Assembly (NCBI GenBank): GCA_017403155.1
Contig: JAFQOP010000021.1
Coordinates: 1-35,169, forward strand
DNA length: 35,169 bases
Direction: 5' to 3'
Source of the DNA: Clostridia bacterium
GTDB lineage: Bacteria; Bacillota; Clostridia; Oscillospirales; CAG-272
Shown here: positions 6,115-14,430 of the stretch, in pieces
How the letters are laid out: every line of letters begins with the position of its first letter
Numbering within the stretch: the first letter of the stretch is position 1
Notes under the pieces: generated by a model
Seen by the model: the letters and a program-made list of their open reading frames with translations, nothing else
Told to the model about the DNA's origin: nothing
Database searches by the model: none
Translations under genes and position numbers: made by a program

Positions 6115-7371
6115 TTAAAATCCGTATTTTGGCGAAAAGAGGCTGCTCTCTATTCTCATAAGGCGGTTATATTTTGCCACCCTCTCCGAGCGCGAGGGTG
6201 CTCCCGTCTTGATATAATGAGTGGCGAAGCCGACGGCGAGGTCGGCAATAACCGTATCCTCCGTCTCACCGCTGCGGTGGGACATTATGCTCTTATACCC
6301 GAAGTGGGATGCGGTGCGTATCGCGGCATATGCCTCGGTCACGGTGCCTATCTGATTCGGCTTTACAAGAACGGCGCTCGCAATGCCGCGAAGGGCTCCC
6401 TCCGCTACCCTGTCCGCATCGGTAACGAAGAGGTCGTCACCAACGAGGAGGCACCCCGTGTCACCGAGCTTTCTGCCGAGAGTGACCCAGCCGTCCAGGT
6501 CTACGTCTGCCGCACCGTCCTCCACCGAGATTATCGGGTAGTCTCGCACAAGGGAGAGAATATAGTCGCAAAGCTGCTCGGAGTTCATCCTCTCTCCTCT
6601 TTTGGGCAGGGTATATACACCGTCCGAATACCACTCGGAGGCGGCGACGTCAAGCCCGAGGGCAATATCTGTGCCAGCTCGGTAGCCTGCCTTCTCTATT
6701 GCCTCGCAAATTATCGAAAGAGCCTTTGCCTCCGAGGCAAGGGTTGGAGCAAAGCCGCCCTCGTCTCCGACACCCGTAGAGTAGCCGTGCTTTATGAGGA
6801 GGGATCGAAGTGTGTGATAGACCTCGGCGCCCATCCGCACAGCCTCGGCAAGGCTATCGGCACCGCAGGGGATTATCATAAACTCCTGGATATCGATATT
6901 GTTCGTTGCGTGGGCGCCGCCGTTCAGAATATTCATCATCGGGATTGGCATTCTGTCCGCATATGCGCCGCCGACGAGGGCATAGAGCGGCACGCCAACA
7001 GAGCCCGACGCAGCACGAGCTGCTGCGAAGGAAACGGAAAGAATTGAATTAGCTCCGAGATTCGACTTGTTGCGAGTGCCGTCAAGTGCTATCATAGTAC
7101 GGTCAATGCCCGTAAGGTCGGTTATTTCGTGACCTATGAGGGTGGGGGCAATTATGCTGTTGACCGCATTTACGGCGGCGAGAGTCCCCTTGCCTCCATA
7201 GCGCCTCGGGTCGCCATCGCGCAATTCAAGTGCCTCGTGCTGTCCTTTTGATGCCCCTGCAGGGACGGAGGCGGAATAGGCTCTGCCATCCTCGAGGGTT
7301 ATCTCACACTCAACGGTGGGAGTCGCGCGCGAATCGAGTATTTCTCTTGCCCTTATTGCTTTTATCTTCAT
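6115..7371 (-). CDS. eno: Enolase (phosphopyruvate hydratase)
   Basis: A 418-residue enolase that converts 2-phosphoglycerate to phosphoenolpyruvate in glycolysis. Seen: the N-terminal A-R-E-I-L-D-S-R-A-T-P-T-V-E-C, the mobile loop G-A-S-K-G, G-D-E-G-G-F-A-P with the catalytic Glu, the Mg ligands in G-L-D-V-A-A-S-E, S-V-E-D-G and G-D-D-L-F, K-P-N-Q-I-G-T with the catalytic Lys, and the signature S-H-R-S-G-E-T-E-D-T. It is about 12 residues shorter than typical enolases. Small departures from consensus (G-A-S-K-G-Q-H-E rather than G-A-S-T-G) suggest a divergent copy, but all catalytic positions are kept. AAAGGAGG precedes the ATG. It stands alone, without other glycolysis genes. No clear terminator is visible before the next promoter. 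Confidence 0.96.
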   Translation of the reverse strand: MKIKAIRAREILDSRATPTVECEITLEDGRAYSASVPAGASKGQHEALELRDGDPRRYGGKGTLAAVNAVNSIIAPTLIGHEITDLTGIDRTMIALDGTRNKSNLGANSILSVSFAAARAASGSVGVPLYALVGGAYADRMPIPMMNILNGGAHATNNIDIQEFMIIPCGADSLAEAVRMGAEVYHTLRSLLIKHGYSTGVGDEGGFAPTLASEAKALSIICEAIEKAGYRAGTDIALGLDVAASEWYSDGVYTLPKRGERMNSEQLCDYILSLVRDYPIISVEDGAADVDLDGWVTLGRKLGDTGCLLVGDDLFVTDADRVAEGALRGIASAVLVKPNQIGTVTEAYAAIRTASHFGYKSIMSHRSGETEDTVIADLAVGFATHYIKTGAPSRSERVAKYNRLMRIESSLFSPKYGF

Positions 7372-7466
7372 AGTAAATCCTCCTTTGTAATACCGATATT
7401 ATTGACGGATATTAACAAACAATTCAAGATGTGCATAGATTGAAATAAAAAAGATTGGAGATGCTT

Positions 7467-8627
7467 ATGCATATACACACCGTCAGCGCGGGTGAAAGCC
7501 TACATGATATTGCAAAAAAATACGGCATACCTGCGACGAAAATAATTGAAAACAACACGCTTGACTGCCCCGACAGACTCTCAGTCGGACAAAAGCTGCT
7601 CATTCTCACACCGACGCGTACATACCGCGTGAGAGGTGGAGACACGATTGACAGCATTGCAGAGCGATTTTCCGTGGGAAGGGGAGCTCTGATACGCGCC
7701 AATCCCGCGCTGAGCGCAAAGAGAGCGCCCCGACCCGAGCAGGTTGTGGCGATAAAATACGACACGCCCCCACACGGGAGCGCGCTTTTTAACGGATATT
7801 ACTACAAGGGCTGCCCCGAGGAGAGGCTGAAGCTGGCGCTCGCGCACTCTAGCTTTGTCACCATTTCCTCTCACCGTCTTAAGTGGGGGGTGCTCGAGGA
7901 GGTATTCGACACCAAGGAGGTTTTGCTACGGGTGAGGGATGCAGGAAGAGCTCCTCTTTTGCGCATATACTCTCCGGATGCATACGAGGTAATGTCGGGA
8001 TGCCGCGAGAGGATCATCGAGGGCATAGTACAAAGGGCAAAGGGTGACGGTTACCGAGGGGTGACGCTTGCTATGAGCATGGCGGAGCAAAGCCCGGACT
8101 TTGGCGAGATGGTGCTCGAGCTGCGACGCGCGCTTATGGCAGAGGACCTTCTGACGGTGATAGAGACCGATGGGACAAATCCAAGGCTGTGCGACCTCGG
8201 CGACCTCATTGTTCAAAGATACGAAAAATGCCACCTCAACGAAATTCCGAGCTTCGAGGAGGGAGAGAGGCGGCACTACCACACCTATGCGACCGAGTGC
8301 GACAGCACAAAGACGTTTATTGACCTTTCTCCATTTGCATATTCGGGCAGTGATGCCATGACACACGCCGAGGCAAACGCCCTCGCCTACCGTCAGGGGC
8401 AGGAGATTGTATACGACGGAGAAAGGATGATATGCTCCTTTGAATACGGCAGGCGCGGACGTAGACAATGCGTGAAATATGAGGCACTCGAAAACATAAA
8501 AGCCAAGCTCGCGCTTGTGTCCGAGCTTGGCTTTGCGGGTATTAGCTTTGATATTATGAGGGTACCGACGGAGCATCTGCTCCTGGCAAGTGCAACCTTT
8601 GCGCGCGCAGGCTACGCAGAGATATAG
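7467..8627 (+). CDS. LysM protein with a degenerate GH18-like domain (SleL/YaaH-like)
   Basis: A 386-residue protein. The ATG at 7467 is chosen because GGAG lies 6 nt before it; an upstream TTG at 7455 has no site of its own. Two LysM repeats (about residues 2-48 and 53-98) bind peptidoglycan. The rest resembles the GH18 domain of the spore cortex enzymes SleL/YaaH, which also lack a signal peptide. In the catalytic strand, where these enzymes have Y-D-G-V-N-I-D-F-E, this protein has Y-R-G-V-T-L-A-M-S (196-204). The three acidic residues, including the proton donor Glu, are therefore lost. The C-terminal I-K-A-K-L and G-F-A-G-I-S-F segments keep the family pattern. It is probably a structural or binding protein of the spore coat or cortex. 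Its end overlaps the convergent radical SAM gene by 16 bp. Confidence 0.82.
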   Translation: MHIHTVSAGESLHDIAKKYGIPATKIIENNTLDCPDRLSVGQKLLILTPTRTYRVRGGDTIDSIAERFSVGRGALIRANPALSAKRAPRPEQVVAIKYDTPPHGSALFNGYYYKGCPEERLKLALAHSSFVTISSHRLKWGVLEEVFDTKEVLLRVRDAGRAPLLRIYSPDAYEVMSGCRERIIEGIVQRAKGDGYRGVTLAMSMAEQSPDFGEMVLELRRALMAEDLLTVIETDGTNPRLCDLGDLIVQRYEKCHLNEIPSFEEGERRHYHTYATECDSTKTFIDLSPFAYSGSDAMTHAEANALAYRQGQEIVYDGERMICSFEYGRRGRRQCVKYEALENIKAKLALVSELGFAGISFDIMRVPTEHLLLASATFARAGYAEI

Positions 8628-9232
8628 TCACGCACCTTGAGGGTGACACCGAGCTCGGCGGCAATGCGCTCGCACTCGGCAAGCTCCTGCTCGGTAAGAT
8701 ATTGTCTGACAACGGAAAGGGTTGTTTTCTGCACATAATTCTTTACATTCCTTGTGAAGTCAAGAAGTGCAGAAAACGCCTTTTCTTTATACACGGGGTG
8801 GCACATATCAACGTATCGCTCTGCGTTTGGTGTGTTCAAGCTTATTGACATTACGTCGACGAGTCCTGCAAAGAGATGCTCGGTGGGTGCGCCGTTTATA
8901 AGGTTGGAGTGGCCGTTGGTATTCAGCCTTATTTTTATATTTTTGTCCCTCTCCTTTACAGCTCGGGCAACCTCGAGAAGCACGTCGAGCCGACAGGTGG
9001 GCTCACCGTAGCCACAGAAGACTATTTCCGAATACCTTGACAGATCACGGGAGAATACGCTCTCTATTACCTGCTCGGCGGTGGGCTCCCTCTCGAGCCA
9101 GAGGGTGTCGGAGCCGTAGGCACCGTCATCGTTGTTTCTTATACAGAACTCACACCTGTTGGTGCATCTGTTAGTGAGATTGATATACAATCCCGTATCA
9201 ACCTCATACGTTACAGTCATGCCCTTTTTCAT
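8612..9232 (-). CDS. TatD-associated radical SAM protein
   Basis: A 206-residue radical SAM enzyme. The start ATG overlaps the tatD stop as ATGA, and tatD's own last codons contain AAGGAGG. The iron-sulfur motif is Cys23-X3-Cys27-X2-Cys30 (in N-R-C-T-N-R-C-E-F-C). It is followed by F-C-G-Y-G-E-P-T-C, which resembles the glycine-rich SAM site, and by R-L-N-T-N-G. The protein is small, with only the core barrel. It matches the family named for its genomic link to TatD hydrolases; the reaction is unknown. It is the last gene of the metG-tatD-radical SAM operon. No partner peptide is visible. Confidence 0.88.
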   Translation of the reverse strand: MKKGMTVTYEVDTGLYINLTNRCTNRCEFCIRNNDDGAYGSDTLWLEREPTAEQVIESVFSRDLSRYSEIVFCGYGEPTCRLDVLLEVARAVKERDKNIKIRLNTNGHSNLINGAPTEHLFAGLVDVMSISLNTPNAERYVDMCHPVYKEKAFSALLDFTRNVKNYVQKTTLSVVRQYLTEQELAECERIAAELGVTLKVRDYISA

Positions 9233-10020
9233 TTTATACCGAAGAGCCTCCTTGCGTTTTCTGCCGTCAGGGCGGCGCACTCCTCCGCGTCGATACCGAA
9301 TATCTCAGCGAGGACGGCGTTGGTGTATGAGAGATTGCCAGAATGGTTCAGCGTGCCGCGCTTGGGGTGCGGAGCGAGATAGGGGCAATCGGTTTCTATC
9401 AGTGCGAGCTCACGCGGAAGAATGGCGGCGACCTCCTTCGGCCGTCTTGCATTCTTGAAGGTGAGTGTACCCGAGAAGGATATCATATACCCGAGCTTTA
9501 TTACCTCCCTTGCCATCTCGGCAGAGCCCGAGAAGCTATGGAGCACTCCACGCACTCCCTTATGTGCGCGCAGGACGCTCATAATATCCTCATGCGAGTC
9601 GCGGTCGTGGATAACGACGGGCAGGTCAAGCTCGCGCGCAAGGGTGAGCTGGGCATCAAGGTAGCGGTGCTGGAGAGCCTTGTCCGTGTCGGGATAGTGA
9701 TAATCGAGTCCGATCTCACCGAGAGCCAGGCACTTGCTACCCGCGTCTCTTATCAGCCCCTCGACGTCGGCAAGCTCCTCGTCGAGTGTGCGCCCGACGT
9801 GCTGCGCGTCCGAGGGGTGGACACCTATGGCGGTATACATATTTTCGTGCTTTTTTGCCTGCTCTATGGCAAGACGGGAGGTCTCGGCACAGGTGCCGAC
9901 GTTAATGATATGGGATACGGAGGATGAAAGAAGAACGTCGATAAGACTATCGACGCTCTCCTCCATCTCCTCCTCGAAGCGCGCATCGTAGTAGTGCGCG
10001 TGTGAGTCGAAGTATTTCAT
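9229..10020 (-). CDS. tatD: TatD-family metal-dependent hydrolase / DNase
   Basis: A 263-residue TIM-barrel hydrolase, a cytoplasmic metal-dependent 3'-5' exonuclease family involved in DNA or RNA end processing. Metal ligands are visible: D-S-H-A-H at the N-terminus, Glu in A-L-G-E-I-G-L-D-Y-H, His in V-I-H-D-R-D, His in V-L-H-S-F-S-G, and Asp in I-E-T-D-C-P-Y-L-A-P. The start at 10020 comes two bases after the metG stop; an upstream in-frame ATG lies inside metG. In Firmicutes tatD commonly follows metG, as here. The stop overlaps the start of the radical SAM gene. Confidence 0.93.
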   Translation of the reverse strand: MKYFDSHAHYYDARFEEEMEESVDSLIDVLLSSSVSHIINVGTCAETSRLAIEQAKKHENMYTAIGVHPSDAQHVGRTLDEELADVEGLIRDAGSKCLALGEIGLDYHYPDTDKALQHRYLDAQLTLARELDLPVVIHDRDSHEDIMSVLRAHKGVRGVLHSFSGSAEMAREVIKLGYMISFSGTLTFKNARRPKEVAAILPRELALIETDCPYLAPHPKRGTLNHSGNLSYTNAVLAEIFGIDAEECAALTAENARRLFGIK

Positions 10021-10022
10021 TG

Positions 10023-11960
10023 TTATCTTATTCTTTCTCCGCATTTAACGGCATCGTCGATAAATACGACCCTGACGTCCTCCTCACCCGAGGCGAGAAT
10101 CATACCGTTGCTCTCTACACCGCAGAGCTTGGCGGGCTTGAGATTTACTATGACGGGAACCTTCTTGCCGATGAGCTGGTCGGGGGTATAGAACTTTGCA
10201 ATTCCCGACACTACCTGCCTCTTTTCATAGCCGAGGTCAATCCGGAGCTTCAGGAGCTTCTTTGCCTTTGGAACGGGCTCGCAGGCGATTATCTTTCCTA
10301 CGCGGATTTCAACAGCACCGAATGCCTCGATGCCTATTTCAGCCTCGTGCTCGGGCTCCTCCACAGGTGCGAGGGCGGCAAGGGCAGCGGCGCGCTTTGC
10401 CTCAACCTCCTCGAGTATCTTCTTCTCGTCAAGCCTTGCGAAGAGGACAAACGCCTCACCGAGGGGCCTGCCTGCCTCGAGAGCACCGAACTGTGCAATT
10501 GTCGACATATTGTGCTTGTCGGTTGCAAGCTGGGAGAATATTGCATCGGCGGTCGCAGGGATATAGGGTGCGAGAAGGACGGCGGCAGTGCGGATAACCT
10601 CGAGGAGGTTATATATTACCGTCGCAAGTCTGGGACGGGATGCCTCATCCTTTGCAAGCGCCCAGGGCATTGTTTCATCGATATACTTGTTGGCACGGCG
10701 GAGCATGGAGAACACGGTGGAGAGCGAATCTGCCACGTGGTATGCGCCCATCTGCTTTACGGAAAGGTCGATTGCCTCTCTTACGGTTGCCTTGAGGTCC
10801 TCGTCAATCGGGTCGGTTGCCTCGGGAGCGGGTACTATTCCGCCAAAATACTTCTTTGTCATCGCGTGGGTGCGGCTGACGAGGTTGCCGAGGTTGTTGG
10901 CAAGGTCATTGTTGTATGCGGCAATAACGCTCTCATAGGTTATCGAGCCGTCTGCATTATAGGGCATCTCGGAGAGAGCATAGTAGCGCACGCCGTCGAC
11001 ACCGAATATCTCGGCAAGCTCATCGGCATAGATTACGTTACCCTTCGACTTGCTCATCTTGTCGTTGCCGAAGTTGAACCAGGGGTGACCGAATATCTTC
11101 TTGGGCAGAGGGAGCTCGAGTGCCATCAGGAAGATGGGCCAATAGATGGTGTGGAAGCGGAGAATATCCTTGCCTATGATATGAACGTCGCAGGGCCAAT
11201 TCTTGCGGAAAAGGTCGCACTGCTCATCATAGGACTTGTCGGGGTCATAGCCGATGGCGGTGATATAGTTGGTAAGCGCGTCGAGCCATACGTAGACTAC
11301 GTGCTTGTCGTCAAAGTCGACGGGGACACCCCACTTGAAGGAGGTACGGGAGACGCAAAGGTCCTGCAGTCCTGCCTTGAGGAAGTTGTTTACCATCTCC
11401 TTCTTGCGGCTCTCGGGCTCAATGAACTCGGGGTGAGACTCGATATACTCAATGAGGGTGTCCGCATACTTGGACATTCTGAAAAAGTATGCCTCCTCCT
11501 TTGCCTGGGAGACGGGTCTGCCGCAGTCGGGACAAATACCGTCCACAACCTGCGTCTCCGTGAAGAATGACTCGCAGGGGGTGCAGTACCAGCCCTCGTA
11601 GAAGCCCTTATAAATATCACCCTTGTCATAGAATTTCTTGAATATCTTCTTAACCGCTCTTACGTGATAGTCGTCGGTGGTGCGGATGAAGTGGTCGTAC
11701 TTGACGTTCATAAGGTCCCAGATGCCCTTTATCTCGCCTGCTACTCCGTCAACGTATGCCTGCGGAGTGATTCCCGCCTCGTTTGCAAGGTTTTCTATCT
11801 TCTGACCGTGCTCGTCGGTACCCGTGCAGAGAAAAACGTCCTTTCCCATTCGGCGCTGAAATCTGGCAAAGGCGTCTGCCATAATAATTTCATAGGTGTT
11901 GCCGATGTGGGGCTTTCTCGACGCGTATGCGATAGCGGTGGTTAGGTAAAACTTTTCCAT
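10023..11960 (-). CDS. metG: Methionyl-tRNA synthetase
   Basis: A 645-residue class I aminoacyl-tRNA synthetase that charges tRNA-Met. The HIGH-type motif is P-H-I-G-N (residues 17-21) and K-M-S-K-S lies at 301-305. A zinc knuckle is present (Cys126, Cys129, Cys143, Cys146). The last about 105 residues form an EMAP-like OB-fold tRNA-binding domain (I-R-V-G-K-I, then L-K-P-A-K-L-C-G-V-E-S-N-G-M-I-L-A). AGGAGG precedes the ATG. No T-box leader is visible in the short upstream region. It is the first gene of an operon with tatD and the radical SAM gene. Confidence 0.97.
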   Translation of the reverse strand: MEKFYLTTAIAYASRKPHIGNTYEIIMADAFARFQRRMGKDVFLCTGTDEHGQKIENLANEAGITPQAYVDGVAGEIKGIWDLMNVKYDHFIRTTDDYHVRAVKKIFKKFYDKGDIYKGFYEGWYCTPCESFFTETQVVDGICPDCGRPVSQAKEEAYFFRMSKYADTLIEYIESHPEFIEPESRKKEMVNNFLKAGLQDLCVSRTSFKWGVPVDFDDKHVVYVWLDALTNYITAIGYDPDKSYDEQCDLFRKNWPCDVHIIGKDILRFHTIYWPIFLMALELPLPKKIFGHPWFNFGNDKMSKSKGNVIYADELAEIFGVDGVRYYALSEMPYNADGSITYESVIAAYNNDLANNLGNLVSRTHAMTKKYFGGIVPAPEATDPIDEDLKATVREAIDLSVKQMGAYHVADSLSTVFSMLRRANKYIDETMPWALAKDEASRPRLATVIYNLLEVIRTAAVLLAPYIPATADAIFSQLATDKHNMSTIAQFGALEAGRPLGEAFVLFARLDEKKILEEVEAKRAAALAALAPVEEPEHEAEIGIEAFGAVEIRVGKIIACEPVPKAKKLLKLRIDLGYEKRQVVSGIAKFYTPDQLIGKKVPVIVNLKPAKLCGVESNGMILASGEEDVRVVFIDDAVKCGERIR

Positions 11961-12008
11961 AATCGTCCTCCTGAGCTAATGAAACTCATTTTTTGCTGAT
12001 AATACGTT

Positions 12009-12037
12009 ATTTTACCACATTATTCCGTAATTTACAA
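12009..12037 (-). promoter_or_regulatory. Sigma-A promoter of the metG operon
   Basis: The minus strand reads TTGTAA (12032-12037), 17 nt, TAAAAT (12009-12014), about 48 bp before metG. Confidence 0.75.
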
Positions 12038-12096
12038 GTTTTTTGATGATTTTGTTTTAAAATATTTTAATTATATTGCTTTACGCGCAAAAAAGA

Positions 12097-12125
12097 TTGA
12101 CTTTTCCTCCCCTTTTTGTTATACT
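12097..12125 (+). promoter_or_regulatory. Sigma-A promoter of the holB cluster
   Basis: TTGACT (12097-12102), 17 nt, TATACT (12120-12125), divergent from the metG promoter and about 40 bp before holB. Confidence 0.8.
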
Positions 12126-12163
12126 TAGTGTGTATGCGTATCTAATTTTCAAGGAGGTGCCCC

Positions 12164-13159
12164 GTGGGAGAGATATTTTCCGCCCTTTACGGCAACAAAG
12201 CGACGAAGAAGCGCCTCGGTGCGGCTATTGTCGGCGGAACGCTTCCGCACGCCTTCCTTATCTCGGGCCCCGAGGGCTCGGGTAAGCTCACCCTGGCAAA
12301 GGAGATAAGCGCCGCACTCAACTGCGAGAGGACGGGCAGCGACTCCGCGCTTCCCTGCCACCGCTGCAACAGCTGCCGCAGGATTGCCGAGGAGGGCTTT
12401 ACAGACGTTAAGATACTGCGAAAGCCGAAGGACAAGGCAACGATAGGTGTCGGCGAGGTCAGGTACTTCAGGGAGGATATGTTCCTCTCGGCGACCGAGT
12501 CGGACAAGAGGATATATATCATAACCGACGCGGACAAGATGACACCGAATGCGCAGAATGCACTCCTCAAGGTTATCGAGGAGCCGCCGCTCGGAGTTTA
12601 TATCATGCTCCTCAGCGCATCGGACGACGCTATTCTCACAACCATCAAGAGCCGCACCCAGCACATAGCAATGGAGCGCTTTGACGAGGAGGAGCTGGCG
12701 AGCTATCTCGGGAGAACGGGGGAGCGCGACCGCGAGCTGCTTATGAGCGCGGACGGGTGCATAGGACGGGCAAAGGAGCTCTTCTCCGACGGAGGAGAGG
12801 ACACAAGGGCGGCAAGGCGCACAAGCGACGCTGTCCTCTCGGCAATCAAGCCGAGTGTGCCCTACTCTGAGCTGTATACCGCGATAAAGGAGCTGCCGAC
12901 GAAGAAGGACGAGCTCATTCAGGCGCTCGAGATGCTTACTGTGGCGCTGCGCGACCTTATGCTGATGAAGCACGACAAGAGTGCTCCTCTGCTCTACTTT
13001 ACCGCAAGGGAGAGGGCGGGCGAGCTTGCCGCAGCGATGACGGCAAAGAGGCTGAACGCAATATATGACGTTATCCGCTCGACGGTAGACGAGCTTATGA
13101 AGAACGTAAACGTTACCGCCGTGGTCACAAGCCTCGGCGCGAGGATAAAACTAATTTAA
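12164..13159 (+). CDS. holB: DNA polymerase III delta' subunit
   Basis: A 331-residue AAA+ clamp-loader subunit that helps load the sliding clamp at the replication fork. The start is GTG, 6 nt after AAGGAGG. Visible motifs are the P-loop-like G-P-E-G-S-G-K (35-41), a zinc site (Cys54, Cys65, Cys68, Cys71), D-A-D-K-M-T-P-N-A-Q-N-A-L-L-K-V-I-E-E-P-P (around the sensor region, shown as single-letter steps of a well-known signature) and a polar C-terminal collar domain. It is followed after 13 bp by ricT, the order seen in Bacillus and most Clostridia. Confidence 0.95.
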   Translation: MGEIFSALYGNKATKKRLGAAIVGGTLPHAFLISGPEGSGKLTLAKEISAALNCERTGSDSALPCHRCNSCRRIAEEGFTDVKILRKPKDKATIGVGEVRYFREDMFLSATESDKRIYIITDADKMTPNAQNALLKVIEEPPLGVYIMLLSASDDAILTTIKSRTQHIAMERFDEEELASYLGRTGERDRELLMSADGCIGRAKELFSDGGEDTRAARRTSDAVLSAIKPSVPYSELYTAIKELPTKKDELIQALEMLTVALRDLMLMKHDKSAPLLYFTARERAGELAAAMTAKRLNAIYDVIRSTVDELMKNVNVTAVVTSLGARIKLI

Positions 13160-13172
13160 AAACGGTGAAAAA

Positions 13173-14081
13173 ATGAAAGAAGAAAAGAAAACACAGGACC
13201 AGCCCGAGCTTGTCGAGGAGTTGGTCGAAATAATAGGCATCAACTTCCGTGAGGCAGGCAAGATATATTACTTTGCCCCCGGGAAGTTCACCCTCTCCCA
13301 GGGAGAGAGGGTTATCGTGGATACCGCGCGCGGTGTTGAGATAGGTACTGTAAAGATACCAAACAAGAAGGTACCGACAAGCGAGATTGTTCCACCTCTC
13401 AAGGCGATAATCCGCCCAGCAACCGCAGAGGACCTCGAGAGAAACGAAAAAAACCACGAGCTCGAGATGGACGCAGCGCTGATATGCAAGAAGAAAATTG
13501 CCGCGCATAAGCTCGAGATGAGCCTTGTTGCAGTAGAATATACCTTTGACAGAGCGAAGCTCATCTTCTACTTTACCTGCGAGTCCAGAGTCGACTTCAG
13601 AGAGCTGGTAAAGGACCTTGCCTCTACCTTTCACACCAGGATAGAGCTGCGTCAGATAGGAATCAGGGACGAGGCGAAGATGATGGGTGGGCTCGGCATA
13701 TGCGGCAGGAAATACTGCTGCTCGGGCTTCCTCACCGACTTCGTGCAGGTATCCATCAAGATGGCGAAGGAGCAGAATTTCTCCCTCAATTCCTCCAAGG
13801 TATCCGGTGCTTGCGGCAGACTTATGTGCTGTCTGCGCTATGAGCACGAGACCTATGAGGAGGCAATAAAGGTCACACCCCCCAGCGGCTCGACCGTCAA
13901 GACACCCGACGGTGTCGGCACCGTTACCGAAACGCGCCCTCTGGCAGGCGAGGTAAGGGTCAAGCTGAACGACAACGACAAGGATGCACCCAAGCTCTAC
14001 AAATGCCGCGACGTCAAGGTTATAAGAGTTGGAAAGCGTTCCGAGCCCGACGACACGGATGATGATGTTGTAGAAGATTAA
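13173..14081 (+). CDS. ricT: PSP1-domain protein RicT/YaaT
   Basis: A 302-residue regulator. Its Bacillus homologue forms the RicA-RicF-RicT complex that carries iron-sulfur clusters and controls RNase Y-dependent mRNA maturation and phosphorelay flux. Seen: the PSP1 core with V-D-T-A-R-G-V-E-I-G-T-V, and two Cys motifs C-G-R-K-Y-C-C (177-183) and C-G-R-L-M-C-C (214-220), which are the cluster ligands in the family. The charged C-terminal tail ends in an Asp-rich run. The ribosome binding site is weak, so coupling to holB is likely. The next gene is a ferredoxin. Confidence 0.93.
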   Translation: MKEEKKTQDQPELVEELVEIIGINFREAGKIYYFAPGKFTLSQGERVIVDTARGVEIGTVKIPNKKVPTSEIVPPLKAIIRPATAEDLERNEKNHELEMDAALICKKKIAAHKLEMSLVAVEYTFDRAKLIFYFTCESRVDFRELVKDLASTFHTRIELRQIGIRDEAKMMGGLGICGRKYCCSGFLTDFVQVSIKMAKEQNFSLNSSKVSGACGRLMCCLRYEHETYEEAIKVTPPSGSTVKTPDGVGTVTETRPLAGEVRVKLNDNDKDAPKLYKCRDVKVIRVGKRSEPDDTDDDVVED

Positions 14082-14122
14082 GGGCAATTTATCGTCAAAT
14101 TAACTAATTTTATATTTTGCTC

Positions 14123-14150
14123 TTGATTTTTAGAATATTTGTGCTACAAT
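14123..14150 (+). promoter_or_regulatory. Promoter of the ferredoxin gene
   Basis: TTGATT (14123-14128), 16 nt, TACAAT (14145-14150), 35 bp before the ferredoxin ATG. Confidence 0.7.
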
Positions 14151-14185
14151 ATAAACAGTAAATCACTATACGGAGGTATTTTGAC

Positions 14186-14356
14186 ATGGCATACAAGATT
14201 ACCGACGAGTGCATTAGCTGCGGCGCATGTGCAGATGCTTGCCCCGTTGCATGCATTTCCGAAGGCGGCGACAAGTATGTTATCAACGCTGATGAGTGCA
14301 TCAGCTGCGGTAACTGCGCTGAGAACTGCCCTGTTGGCGCTCCTGTTGAAGAGTAA
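14186..14356 (+). CDS. 2[4Fe-4S] ferredoxin
   Basis: A 56-residue clostridial-type ferredoxin, a soluble low-potential electron carrier. Two cluster motifs are complete: Cys9, Cys12, Cys15 with Cys19, and Cys38, Cys41, Cys44 with Cys48, each followed by Pro. Cys23 is an extra cysteine. The internal duplication (D-E-C-I-S-C-G occurs twice) is obvious. GGAGG lies 10 nt before the ATG. It has its own promoter and strong terminator, so it is a separate unit inside the holB-rsmI cluster. Codons are those of a highly expressed gene. Confidence 0.95.
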   Translation: MAYKITDECISCGACADACPVACISEGGDKYVINADECISCGNCAENCPVGAPVEE

Positions 14357-14373
14357 TTCTTTAGGAGAAATAG

Positions 14374-14404
14374 AAAAAGCGGAGAATTTTGCTCCGCTTT
14401 TTTC
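14374..14404 (+). terminator. Terminator after ferredoxin
   Basis: A 7-bp stem AGCGGAG / CTCCGCT with a 7-nt loop has an A run before and a T run after, so it may work on both strands. Confidence 0.88.
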
Positions 14405-14430
14405 TTAACCTTGTTTTTTTGGAGTAACAG

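Noticed and set aside
10002-11570. Long plus-strand frame of 522 codons antisense to metG
   Set aside because: It mirrors metG in a high-GC reading frame, has no family motif and no ribosome binding site, and metG motifs are decisive.
11961-12008. T-box leader before metG
   Set aside because: The leader is about 40 nt, with no T-box sequence and no terminator.
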